Below are positions 1 through 8,001 of a stretch of DNA of 11,424 nt, piece by piece. Where the stretch lies: NCBI GenBank assembly GCA_015657535.1, contig JADHZB010001064.1:12968-24391 (forward strand). Direction: 5' to 3'. Origin of the DNA: Nephromyces sp. MM_2019. Taxonomy: Eukaryota; Apicomplexa; Aconoidasida; Nephromycida. Numbering within the stretch: the stretch's first letter is position 1; each line of letters starts with the position of its first letter. A model generated the notes under the pieces. It was not told the DNA's origin. It made no database searches and saw only the letters and a program-made list of their open reading frames with translations. The position numbers and the translations under genes are program-made.

Positions 1-40
1 TTGGTGTGTGTTGGTGTGTGTTGGTGTGTGTTGGTGTGTG
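1..40. repeat. Four tandem copies of TTGGTGTGTG
   Basis: Four perfect 10-bp copies start at the first base of the window, so the array may extend further left. It lies within metE intron 7; on the sense strand it reads CACACACCAA. TG-rich units can look telomeric, but the adjacent gene continues leftwards, so this is an internal minisatellite. Confidence 0.95.
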
Positions 41-217
41 AGTTTGAGCGTTCTTATGCGTATATTAGTGTGTTCAGGGAGATCTTGTGTAACAGTGTTT
101 TTGTAATACGAGTGTGTAATAATCAGAAAAGGATTCAGCACAAACAGAATACTAGCAAAATACTCCAAAAAAGATAAAATACTTATCTTCATCACCAACG
201 CAAAGCATCAAACATAC
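1..217 (-). other. metE intron 7 (partial) with TG repeat
   Basis: The intron starts with sense GTATGT at 217 and continues beyond the left edge, so its length and the remaining exon or exons are unseen. It is A+T-rich and ends the window with four copies of a TG-rich 10-mer at 1-40. Confidence 0.85.
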
Positions 218-364
218 CTTCAAGGGTAATCCTTCCCTCAATGCAGGCTCATCAACCTGCACAATTTGGCAGCCTGCAGCCTCCAAAGCAGCAACTTCAT
301 CACGTAGAACTCGAGCAATCTGATAAGCCTGGGCCTGACGGCTGATATCTTTACGGGGAAAACT
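218..364 (-). CDS. metE: metE coding exon 7 (codons 576-624), last exon in window
   Basis: It has 49 codons running [20 protein letters not shown] to [30 protein letters not shown] holds the catalytic-domain Asp equivalent to E. coli Asp605. The acceptor is TGTGTGTGTAG|AGT, unusual in being preceded directly by a TG run. The donor is AAG|GTATGT, phase 0. Too small to stand out as an open frame, it was found by reading the family motif onward from exon 6. Confidence 0.95.
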
Positions 365-2020
365 CTACACACACAAAAGTGGCATTAACCAACAAATTCA
401 TCAGGAAACGAGCTTTCAAAGCTAATGAGTTGAGGCTTGAAGACTGCAAACTTTTCATTTAAAAAGGTTAGTTACTATCTAGAAGAGCATTTCTCCCTCC
501 AACACACCACCTTTTATAGCCATTTCAGCCTCAATTAAGGTCTTCAATATCGCACAATCACTTACATCATCTAAAAAAGCACTCCCTCTTCCTACAAAAC
601 AACCAAAGCAGCTTTTCAGCCCAATTCAAAGAGGAGACTAACAATATAGACGTATTTTTCCCCATAAAATCAGATAAAGCGAAAGCTTCACACCTCAAGA
701 TATCCAAAGCAGAGATTCTCCACATCACACACAAAGCGACTGAGGTTGACTGCCTAATCTAACGGCTTTTTTTTGCATCATTTTTCCCTATTTCTTCATA
801 TTAAAACTGCAAAACCCTCAAACTATCCTCAAATGAAACACTACACACACACACACGCTGGTATCTTCACAAGAAGCTACTATTCCCAATTCCTCTACTA
901 TACAACAGCTCGCTTACCCAATTGAGGATAGTCACGGGACCAGTAAGCATTCCCTTCACAGGCTTAGTAGTATGAGCTTGGGCAACCAAATATTCACGTA
1001 CAGTTAGAGCTTCTTCATCCCTCTTTGAAACATCACCATGGATGATGGGAGGCCTTACATATCTGCTACCGTAGCTCTGCACCCAACTGCATGAAGAAGA
1101 AAAAGAGCGAAATCTAATCATAGAGAGCAGGCTAAAAACAGGATATAGTGAAATCTTCAGCACAGCAAGTTCTCACCAGACGATAAAGTAACTAATAAAT
1201 GTGTTTCGTTAGTCGCAAAAAAACCACACACACGCAATGAAGCAAGGTTAGATTAGATTCTGCATATGTTTGAGAATAAAAAGAACAGCTAGTGCGAAAA
1301 ATCTACGATTTTTGTAGGACGTCTACTATTTAATCTTTTTGTGTGTGAAATTACGAGGATGTGGATGTTCGCATATATCTGGTATTTGTTGCTTGAAGAG
1401 TAAGAAAAAAAAACTTCAAGGAAAAACTTCAAAAACGATGAGAAAAACGCTTTTTCATCAAATATGATGAAATAGATGAAGATTAGCTGCAGAAAGGCAT
1501 ACATGAAGAAGCTTTCAATAAGGTGAAGCAATTCAATCCGGTGTTAAAGCCTAGACAGCGTGATATACGAAAGAGAAGCAAATCATTGCGATGAAGTAGC
1601 AGTGAAAAGAGTGAAGATTCATACTCCTGATAGGAGAGAAAGTAGCATTCCCAGCCGATTGCTTGTTTTATACTAGAAAATGATGAGTTGAGTGCAAAAG
1701 TAGAGAATAATACTTTAGTTTCTTCGTTTAGCGCTCCAAATGAAGTGATTTAAAAGTATCAAAACTATAGCCAAACACACAGCGATGAAGCAGTGCTTTT
1801 CAGTGAGGAACTAGACTTACCCATTGTTTGTAGACATAAAGCCATCGAGCTTCTCTGCGAAAAATTCAACCATATCAGATCTCTCAGGCTCGCCATGCAC
1901 CATTACATCCAAACCAACACCATCCTATAAAAAAAGGAAAAATCTTCTCATATACTTCATGCTAAAAAGCAGGTGTGCGAATGCAAAGAGTAAACCATAT
2001 ATTATGCAGTATGCTCACAA

Positions 2021-2051
<31 letters not shown>

Positions 2052-5000
2052 CACACTAGGAGATCGAGCATCAAGTTGCATAGCAACAAAATTTAGACAC
2101 GCACTCATGGAGCAAGTCTACACAACAACTAAAGTTAAACACACACACAGCAACCACTTGCAGAACACGCAAAGCACTCAAACAAAGACAACTGCAAAAC
2201 AATTGCAGTCTGCATGCAAGTAGCTCAAGCCTTCACAAGCCATATCTTCACAACAGCACCCACAATATCTCATCTTAAAGAGCAAGCACAACAAACTGAA
2301 TACAGCCTCACTCAAACCACAAATCTCTATAAGCAAACATCTCAAAAATCTTCAGATTCCCTCAAAAAAGATGAAATTTAGACTATACACCTCGTGCAAT
2401 CTCATGACTGAATACTCGGCTAAAAATCTTCAAGAAAAGATAGCAAAAACACTTCACTAAAGAAGCTCACCTGTACTCCAATACAGTATGCTATATAATC
2501 ATCAACAGCTGCTTGGTATTGCTCCTTCGTTACTCTTCCTCGGCTGTAAGCGAAACGGACTTGACGCATCGCAGGTGTTTGCGGGAATGAGCCAATGCTA
2601 CTGCTCAGGATCTTCTGGTGCGACAGGCTCTGGAGCTGCAAAAGCAATTGGCAGGAAAATAGAGTATGCAGAATATCATATAGCACCTTCGCACACACGC
2701 CAAACAATTCGCAAAAACAGTATTTTTTCATCAATTTACGCTAATACAAGCAAATTGGAAGAAGGAAGATACTGCAGACTTTACACGAGACTTAACAACA
2801 AACATCATCAAATAGATCAATAAAGCTTGAATATTGGGGCCTACGTTGGGAAGTAAACAAATAAAAGGCATAAGAGATACTGTAGAGAAGGCTTCGTAAA
2901 ACGCTGTATATATGACCCAAACTCTCTTAGCGAAAAGAGAACAAATGATGGAAACTTTAACGTAAACTCCAGGAGATTCTACTCAATACCAACGTTGAAT
3001 CTTCCGCAAATCCATGACATTATTATCATCAGCAAGCCAAGTGGCTTAATCTCTCAACGGTATGCAACCCACCCCTACACACCCACGCACACACACATCA
3101 ACACCCACATAAACACATCAACACCCACATAAACACATCAACACCCACATAAACACATCAACACCCACACAAACACATCAACACTCACACACATCAACAC
3201 CCACATAAACACATCAACACCCACATAAACACATCAACACCCACACACAGCAACACCCACACACAGCAACACTCACACACAGCAACACTCACACACAGCA
3301 ACACCCACATAAACACACCAACACCCACACCCACAACATCACTTCACAACTCATACCTGCACTTTTCTTCGCTCCAAGAAAGGTGCTCCTCTAGTAAGCT
3401 CACTTTCATTTATCTTCTCTCTATCAGGAAACTGAGTTTCTTCTACGCCAGCGTCTTCTGATCCATTCAGCTTGCCCTTCAATAAGGAAAGCTCGGTAAC
3501 TTTTTGCCTAGCAAAGGCGAGCTCTCGTGGGTTTCCTTCAAAACGAGTTCGCTCTTCAAATCTAACATCAACAGGAAGATGCATAAGACTACAGCTGGGA
3601 TGCAGAGCAATCTCCCTCTCTGCATCATTTGTGCCATCCGCTGTGTTTAATGACTTGATTATATCATTCATCAAGCCCACAGCTACATAGGAATCACTCC
3701 ATACTGATCTTCCATCCAACACACCACAGCCTAATCTTTTACTAATCGGAAATCCATGCTTCTTCAAGCTTTCCAGGTTATTTCCTCGCGTAAAATCAAG
3801 AGAAATCCCTGCAACTCCTGGGAGATTCACCACCCAGTTATATGCCCCCCCAAGATCATCATAGCAAGTTATTATATATATTGGTAGAGGCGACTTTGCA
3901 GCTCCAGAGCTCCCAACAAAAGTGATATCACCATAGAATTTAGTAGCTAGATTTTGAATCTCCTGTGTGTGCATAGACTCCAAAACAAACGCCGACTCAT
4001 GAAAATGAATCTCTGATGTGTTCTTCGTCACAGCTGCAGAGGTAAGTAGTGCATGGTAGAGTGGAGTGATGTAATTCAGAAACTGTGAGGGCGTTACTGA
4101 GCTTAAGATGCTTCTTTCCATGAGAGTGAATGGGCCCAGAACCTCGAGAGCAAGCTTTTTCCCTTTGGATTGAGCCTGAAGGGATGGAGAAGTGGAAGGG
4201 GTGGTTGGTGGGGTGCCAAAGGGATCATAAAGTTGTGTTAAAGATGTGTTAAAGTTGTGTTAAAGATGTGTTAAAGTTGTGTTAAAGAAGTACATTAAAT
4301 CCATTGAAAAAGCATCTATTACACTAGTTTTTTCTTACAATTTAAGCCAGAAAATTTCCAAAGTATGTTTATCGGAATATTCGCTGCTTTCCGAAATGAA
4401 TTGCAGATTTCAAATTAAAAATTTTCTTTTTCTCCAAGAAAAATGATGATTATTTCAATGAAACGCAAGCTTTTAAATGTACTTAAGCGAAAAAATCAAA
4501 CATTCGCAAAAAAAGAGTTTGTTTTTCGATGATTTGATAAGCTGCAGCATAAACCTTTAGGCCGCCGACTGATGCCATATCTTAACATTTACAAAAAAGC
4601 CGTGTTTTCTCCCGATAATTTCAAAGAAATCGGCCTAGACATTCTAATAAAAAAACACTTTTCTACGCTGCAGCTTCTTGCTTTTCCGTTATTACAGCTT
4701 TGGAAAAAAAAAATCTTGCTTTTAAAATACGTAGAAAAAATTCTCCAACTTTAATATAACTGCCATATCAGCTCTCTTCAACAGTAATGAAACTAGACTC
4801 AAACACACTTGTAACTACAGGCGTTTTTGCATATACTTTCCTGGAAAAATCACCTTAAAAATCTTCATACGCACATTCAACTTAATTCCAAGATTTGTGG
4901 AAGTTTGAAAAATCAGCGAAACATCACATTTGAGGCAAAAAAACACCAAAAAGCTGCAATTATCCGCATTAATACCAAAAAACCCGAATTTCTCTCCTCA

Positions 5001-6550
5001 AAAAACCCCAATTTTCATGCTGCTTACCGCTGTATCTGCATCCTGCATTAAACTAATAAAATCTTCAAAGTTGCTCAAATCAGGAGGATTACTCAATATC
5101 TCAGGGGTAATCTCAGGTACGAGATTGTGATAGTTTGAATCAAACCATTTAGTCATGTCTAGTGCTACGACATCATCCATTCCTCTAGCCATAGCAAAGT
5201 ACTGATCTAGTTTGCTCAAATTCAACTTCTCTTTCAAGGAAACAAATCGCTGTGGTATAAGGCTAAATCTAAAAGCCCAGTCAAGAACGCAGTCATACAA
5301 AGTATGGCTCCCTATGGCAATCACATCCACACCATCAACAGCCTGATCTTCAAAGCTCATCGCAGCAACCTGCTTATACGCTTTCAGCTGAAACAGAAAG
5401 ATTAAAGAGATTAAAATCAATTTTATGTGCTTTTCCGTATCTTCATCTACAATTGCTTTATAGAGTGAAGAGTTCTTAAGATCTCCACCAGCGAAAACGT
5501 GAGGCTGAAATTCCCTATCTTATAGGAGGGAAGGGACTATCTGCTCATTGTGCTTCTGGTCTAGGTGATAGCGAGGTAGATAAATCTTGTGTGTTGTTTC
5601 TAGGTGATGTTGATGAGGTGTTGCTGAGGAGGTAGATGAATCGTGTGTGTCTAGTTGGTGATGAGGTAGATTTACCTCTCTTTCTCACATTACAACTAAT
5701 GCACCCCCCTTTTGAACACACATTACTAAAAGGCATAATCACTAGAGACACTAAAAGGCTTCAAGCAAGAGGCAATATCTTCACTAAACACTAATTGCTA
5801 ATTCCAAACAAATTCTATCCAGAAAACATTTAAGCTATCATAATCACCAAAGACTTTCCAAATACTTACACTTATACAGTCAGTCTAGTCTACGGAAAAT
5901 GATGCGATAAATATCGAATTTGTGGCGATTTCATAGTTACTTGGAAGGCAAGCAGTATACCGATGGAGGATGTAGAGATGGCGGCACTTTCTTATAGAGA
6001 AGATGCATGAAAAAAGTGCTTTTCCATAACAAAAATATCCCAGTGAAGCCGAGATGTAACTGATACTTATAGAGAATCACAATGGATGATTTTATGAAAG
6101 TATTCAGAGCAAAACCAACGCTAGAAACAGATTCAATGAAAGAGAGAGCGAAAAAATTGTATAGTCACACACACATAGGAGAGAGTAAGAGAGCTGTATA
6201 CTCACAAACATGTTGTGGAAAGAGATCTATACCCTCACACACAGATTCACATACTCTCACACACAGACTAATCTACTTCCACACACACAATCAACTACTC
6301 CCTCATATCTTCCCCAAAAAAACCATTTACCAGATATGCTAATCTCTTTACCAACTCAAAATCAAAGTGCCTATTAAAATACATGTGAAACCTGTAAAAA
6401 AAAAAAAACACACACACACTGCACGGATCACATAGGCAATACCAGAGTTGCCGCATCAGATTTTTTTGACCAGTAAAGCTCCAAGGCCTTTTTCATTTCC
6501 CTATTCGGACCAATCCGAGGGTACCCAATTGTGATAGTTGATACCTTCAT
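218..6550 (-). CDS. metE: Cobalamin-independent methionine synthase, seven exons visible, 3' end outside window
   Basis: The enzyme (5-methyltetrahydropteroyltriglutamate-homocysteine methyltransferase, EC 2.1.1.14) moves a methyl group from methyl-tetrahydrofolate polyglutamate to homocysteine to make methionine without vitamin B12. The coding sequence joins 6550-6443, 5387-5028, 4175-3357, 2635-2471, 1924-1821, 1086-918 and 364-218, giving 624 codons with no internal stop. Family blocks appear in the expected order: [19 protein letters not shown] at the N-terminus, [44 protein letters not shown], then the C-terminal domain with [50 protein letters not shown] and [23 protein letters not shown] and [10 protein letters not shown] belong to the homocysteine and active-site region. 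Zinc ligands in this family (E. coli His641, Cys643, Glu665, Cys726) lie further on, outside the window. The start is the first Met before the folate-domain motif, with A at -3. Identification is very secure; exact ends rest on GT/AG junctions and phase agreement. Confidence 0.96.
365..917 (-). other. metE intron 6 (553 nt)
   Basis: Bounded by GTAAGC at 917 and GTGTAG at 365, phase 0. A+T-rich, with a short (AC)7 run at 843-856 near the donor and a TG run abutting the acceptor on the sense strand. No coding block seen on either strand. Confidence 0.85.
918..1086 (-). CDS. metE: metE coding exon 6 (codons 519-575)
   Basis: One base completes Gly, then 56 codons run [20 protein letters not shown] to [16 protein letters not shown], matching the family almost word for word. 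The acceptor is TTCTTCATGCAG|T and the donor TGG|GTAAGC, phase 0. Read-through past the donor leads to VSELLYSRG... and a stop at 867, which is intron. Confidence 0.96.
1087..1820 (-). other. metE intron 5 (734 nt)
   Basis: Bounded by GTAAGT at 1820 and ATGCAG at 1087, phase 2. It holds a small perfect inverted repeat (AAAAATC-TAC-GATTTTT, 1297-1313). An 80-codon minus open frame over 1289-1531 is A/T-biased filler without recognisable content. Nothing else supported. Confidence 0.85.
1821..1924 (-). CDS. metE: metE coding exon 5 (codons 485-519, last codon split)
   Basis: It encodes [20 protein letters not shown] and [14 protein letters not shown] plus two bases of a Gly codon. HGEPER-DMVEFF is the active-site block of MetE; the usual Asn before DMVE is Ser here. 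The acceptor is TTTTTTATAG|GAT. The donor is GG|GTAAGT, phase 2, the only non-zero phase among the seven coding introns. The split Gly is completed by the first base of the next exon, giving [11 protein letters not shown]. Confidence 0.94.
1925..2470 (-). other. metE intron 4 (546 nt)
   Basis: Bounded by GTGAGC at 2470 and TTATAG at 1925, phase 0. It contains the poly(A)-(CA)n compound tract at 2019-2056, which on the sense strand is a (GT)n followed by a T19 run about 95 nt upstream of the acceptor. Confidence 0.85.
2019..2056. repeat. Poly(A)19 followed by (CA)n
   Basis: Nineteen A residues (2019-2037) run directly into a CA dinucleotide run to 2056. The same arrangement and orientation occurs at 6396-6419. 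Inside metE intron 4. Confidence 0.95.
2471..2635 (-). CDS. metE: metE coding exon 4 (codons 430-484)
   Basis: It has 55 codons running [20 protein letters not shown] to [23 protein letters not shown] (family TTTIGSFPQT) opens the C-terminal catalytic barrel and contains the homocysteine-contacting serine. The donor is CAG|GTGAGC. The acceptor is TTTTGCAG|CTCCAG; a second AG six bases on (CTCCAG|AGC) would also keep the frame and drop Leu-Gln. The first site gives the linker length I recall for family members with a short linker, so it is preferred. Confidence 0.92.
2636..3356 (-). other. metE intron 3 (721 nt)
   Basis: Bounded by GTATGA at 3356 and TTGCAG at 2636, phase 0. The first third on the sense strand is occupied by the 236-bp minisatellite at 3095-3330. 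The remainder (2640-3060) is plain A+T-rich sequence with no feature I can support. Confidence 0.85.
3095..3330. repeat. 13-unit minisatellite of alternating 20-bp and 16-bp units
   Basis: The core unit is ACATCAACACCCACAC (16 bp); longer units carry four extra bases (ACATCAACACCCACATAAAC, 20 bp). Successive lengths are 20,20,20,20,16,20,20,16,16,16,16,20,16, which add up exactly to 236 bp. T/G variation at the fourth base and C/T at position 11 further mark individual units. The array ends 25 nt from the exon 3 donor, inside metE intron 3. Confidence 0.93.
3357..4175 (-). CDS. metE: metE coding exon 3 (codons 157-429)
   Basis: This is the largest exon, 273 codons, and covers the rest of the N-terminal barrel plus most of the inter-domain linker. 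The acceptor is CCCTTCAG|GCT (4177-4176) and the donor CAG|GTATGA (3356-3355), both phase 0. Recognisable blocks are [11 protein letters not shown] (family LLGPVT), [52 protein letters not shown] and [11 protein letters not shown]. The coding start is the splice acceptor; the internal ATG at 4121 is only a Met within the protein. The usual DEP-type motif of the N-terminal barrel is changed here to [11 protein letters not shown]. Confidence 0.96.
4176..5027 (-). other. metE intron 2 (852 nt)
   Basis: Bounded by GTAAGC at 5027 and CTTCAG at 4176, phase 0. It includes the 11-bp repeat array at 4232-4286 close to its 3' end. The middle (4300-5000) is strongly A+T-rich; short open frames there on the plus strand are compositional. 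Confidence 0.85.
4232..4286. repeat. Five tandem 11-bp units, alternating GTTGTGTTAAA and GATGTGTTAAA
   Basis: Five perfect-length units alternate strictly between the two variants, so the higher-order period is 22 bp. On the metE sense strand each unit contains TTTAAC. The array lies 57-111 nt upstream of exon 3, in intron 2. Confidence 0.95.
5028..5387 (-). CDS. metE: metE coding exon 2 (codons 37-156)
   Basis: It has 120 codons, from [15 protein letters not shown] to [11 protein letters not shown]. The acceptor is TTTCTGTTTCAG|CTG and the donor GCG|GTAAGC, both phase 0. The segment carries YDCVLD (family YDHVLD/T), QYFAMARG and [16 protein letters not shown], all hallmark blocks of the N-terminal domain. 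Exon 1 joins it in frame, matching the family's ordinary spacing of helix then YDxVL motif. Confidence 0.95.
5560..5674. repeat. Degenerate tandem repeat, about three copies
   Basis: Three imperfect copies start at 5560, 5599 and 5650 with TCTAG(G/T)TG and carry GAGGTAGAT(A/G)AATC-like sequence followed, in the first two, by a TGTGTG run. Copy lengths differ, so it is an old or slippage-prone array. Inside metE intron 1. Confidence 0.7.
6396..6419. repeat. Poly(A)13 followed by (CA)n
   Basis: Thirteen A residues then a CA run to 6419, the same compound structure and orientation as at 2019-2056. It lies just inside the donor of metE intron 1, so the pre-mRNA has a GU run then a U run about 23 nt after the splice site. 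Confidence 0.95.
6443..6550 (-). CDS. metE: metE coding exon 1 (codons 1-36)
   Basis: It encodes [19 protein letters not shown] through [10 protein letters not shown], the start of the N-terminal barrel; [13 protein letters not shown] is the conserved folate-side motif of MetE. The donor is CTG|GTATTG with intron phase 0. Reading on into the intron gives only four more residues before a stop. The ATG at 6550-6548 sits in an AAA-ATG-AAG context. The exon also carries 10 nt of leader (6551-6560) after a splice acceptor. Confidence 0.93.
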
Positions 6551-6562
6551 TTTGGCTAACCT
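6551..6562 (-). other. Splice acceptor and 10-nt leader just before the metE start codon
   Basis: On the sense strand a long pyrimidine run (CCTTTTCCCTTTCCTTCAG) ends at an AG at 6562-6561, followed by GTTAGCCAAA and the ATG. The transcript therefore probably begins upstream and is spliced here. Either a 5' untranslated exon (candidate 6940-6990) or a trans-spliced leader could supply the upstream part. Confidence 0.7.
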
Positions 6563-6939
6563 GAAGGAAAGGGAAAAGGCTGATAAAATAATAAATTCCA
6601 ACAGAAAAGGCATCATCTAAAATCTTTTTAAATTTCTTTATAAAAGAAGAATTTTTCAATGAGAATTTCGCTTCATCTAGGAGTTTCAAAAGAAGAAATT
6701 CCCTATAAAATGTTTATTAAAAATTAATATCTTCAAAATATCTAGAAAGTCAATAGAATATCTTCTAAGTCCCTAAAACCCAAAAATTCCCTATAAATTG
6801 ATTACTAAGAAACAACATCTTCAAAGTATCTAATAAATCATCAGAATATCATCAATTTTAACGATTCTGATCTCAACTTTCTCATGTATTCATAACAGCA
6901 AGACACATCGTAGCGAATACCCTCAATTTAACCATTTAC
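6561..6939 (-). other. Leader region upstream of the metE start, probable 5' intron
   Basis: A+T-rich stretch between the start-exon acceptor and the candidate upstream exon. It contains a pyrimidine-rich sense-strand 3' end and the 69-bp duplication. If the upstream exon is wrong, this is simply 5' flanking or part of a longer leader intron. Confidence 0.45.
6697..6853. repeat. Diverged direct duplication, two 69-bp copies with 88-bp period
   Basis: Copy 1 (6697-6765) and copy 2 (6785-6853) both begin AATTCCCTATAAA and share ATCTTCAAA(A/G)TATCTA and the ending AGAATATC(T/A)TC, aligning without gaps. The 19-nt spacer contains CCCTAAAACCC. It lies between the start exon of metE and its possible upstream exon. 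Confidence 0.88.
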
Positions 6940-6990
6940 CTCAGTTTGCAAGGAACTTATGGCAGGATTATCAAGAGGATACTCAAAGCC
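6940..6990 (-). other. metE: Candidate 5' untranslated exon of metE
   Basis: A 51-nt segment is bounded by a good acceptor (TACATCTCAG|GGC, AG at 6992-6991) and a good donor (ACTGAG|GTAAAT, GT at 6939-6938). Splicing it to the acceptor at 6561 would remove 379 nt. It has no ATG. In the frame needed to extend MetE upstream it contains a TAA, so it could only be untranslated. Inference from splice-site quality alone; no transcript evidence. Confidence 0.3.
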
Positions 6991-7679
6991 CTGAGATGTA
7001 ATAGAAATTAGAAAAAAAAGATAAAATTCTACCAAGTTCAATAGTTTCATCAATGAGGTTCTCTTGCAAAAAAGCTTGAAGGCAATTTTATCAAGTAAAT
7101 CCGTTAAAAAATGTGATGAAAACACATCTTCCGATAAAGGTTTATAAACAGAGACTAATATACAGACAGATTGGCATACATATATGGCAGAGGCACACAC
7201 ATTAGCAAATGTGTAGACATTAGCACATACCGTCTCACATACGTTAGGATATATATGCACACAGACAAATTCCGGGGATTAGCAAGATCAGAGCATCGGA
7301 ATGACTCAATAAAAGCTAAACAAGCAAGGATAACATGCAGTAGTTCTAATAACTCAAAGAGACAGAAAAAATCCTGAACTGAGTGAAGAAATCTTGTGTA
7401 TTGTTTTGAGTGGTATAATCAAAGTTTGATACACTTGCTGCACCATACTGTTACGTTCATTATGAGCTTTCCCAGGTAAATACATTTCATTCGGTCTCAT
7501 CTATCACTTCAAATCTACACGTATTATTATCATTAAGGAGATGCCTAATCAGAAAAGGTAAAAAAGGGTGCTTCACAGTGTATAAAAGCAAATCATTTTT
7601 TTTGGTGTAAATGAGATATTCGTTAAAATAATTCCAACTTCTTCGCTTCGCTACCAAGTCAAGGAGATAGGGAGATAAG

Positions 7680-7838
7680 ATGTCGCACGAAGTTAAGGAA
7701 AGTAAGAGAGAAGATGTAGGAACTGATGGAGAGAGAACCAGCGACAACTGCAGGAGAAAGGATGCACCAACATTTAAACGAAAACATCCTACTGATGGAG
7801 TAATGCTCCATTCATTAACAAACCAAAACACGTATTAA
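7680..7838 (+). CDS. Small open frame, 52 codons, unrecognised
   Basis: The frame runs from an ATG with A at -3 (MSHEVKESKREDVGTDGERT...) to a TAA. It is strongly hydrophilic and about three quarters of its codons start with a purine, which is coding-like. However, the whole stretch is purine-rich, so this may be composition. It overlaps a longer minus-strand frame. It could be a first exon of a divergent gene; possible donors are GAT|GTAGGA and GGA|GTAATG. No family match is recognised. Confidence 0.2.
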   Translation: MSHEVKESKREDVGTDGERTSDNCRRKDAPTFKRKHPTDGVMLHSLTNQNTY

Positions 7839-8001
7839 ATGAATAAGCGATAAAATATCCAAAAAGTCACAATGAACCCCTACTCCCCAACATCCCCTAG
7901 CTAGCCTGCTCCTCATCATCCAAACTAAATGTACATGAGCAGATCAAACACCATTTACTTTTATATATAACTCTAAACCCCCAAAAGCCACACACAGAAA
8001 C

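Larger units (their letters stand above)
5388..6442 (-). other. metE intron 1 (1055 nt)
   Basis: Bounded by GTATTG at 6442 and TTTCAG at 5388, phase 0; it is the longest complete intron. It holds degenerate repeats at 5560-5674, scattered CTCACACACAGA-like words at about 6160-6300 and a poly(A)-(CA)n tract at 6396-6419 only about 25 nt inside the donor. No coding block seen. Confidence 0.85.

Noticed and set aside
1..40. Telomere-like TG repeat
   Set aside because: Only four copies, and metE must continue to the left of it, so it is not a chromosome end.
3095..3330. CRISPR-like repeat array
   Set aside because: Units are directly adjacent with no spacers and lie in a eukaryotic intron; it is a minisatellite.
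3472..3690. Plus-strand frame opposite metE exon 3
   Set aside because: Shadow of the conserved minus-strand exon.
4998..5027. Extension of metE exon 2 past the donor
   Set aside because: The open frame continues for 10 codons beyond GCG|GTAAGC, but this sequence has no family counterpart and the next exon joins perfectly at the donor.
7487..7831. 114-codon minus-strand frame with hydrophobic stretches
   Set aside because: No motif recognised, it overlaps a purine-rich plus frame, and its leucine/serine bias follows from the pyrimidine-rich strand. Not enough to call a gene.
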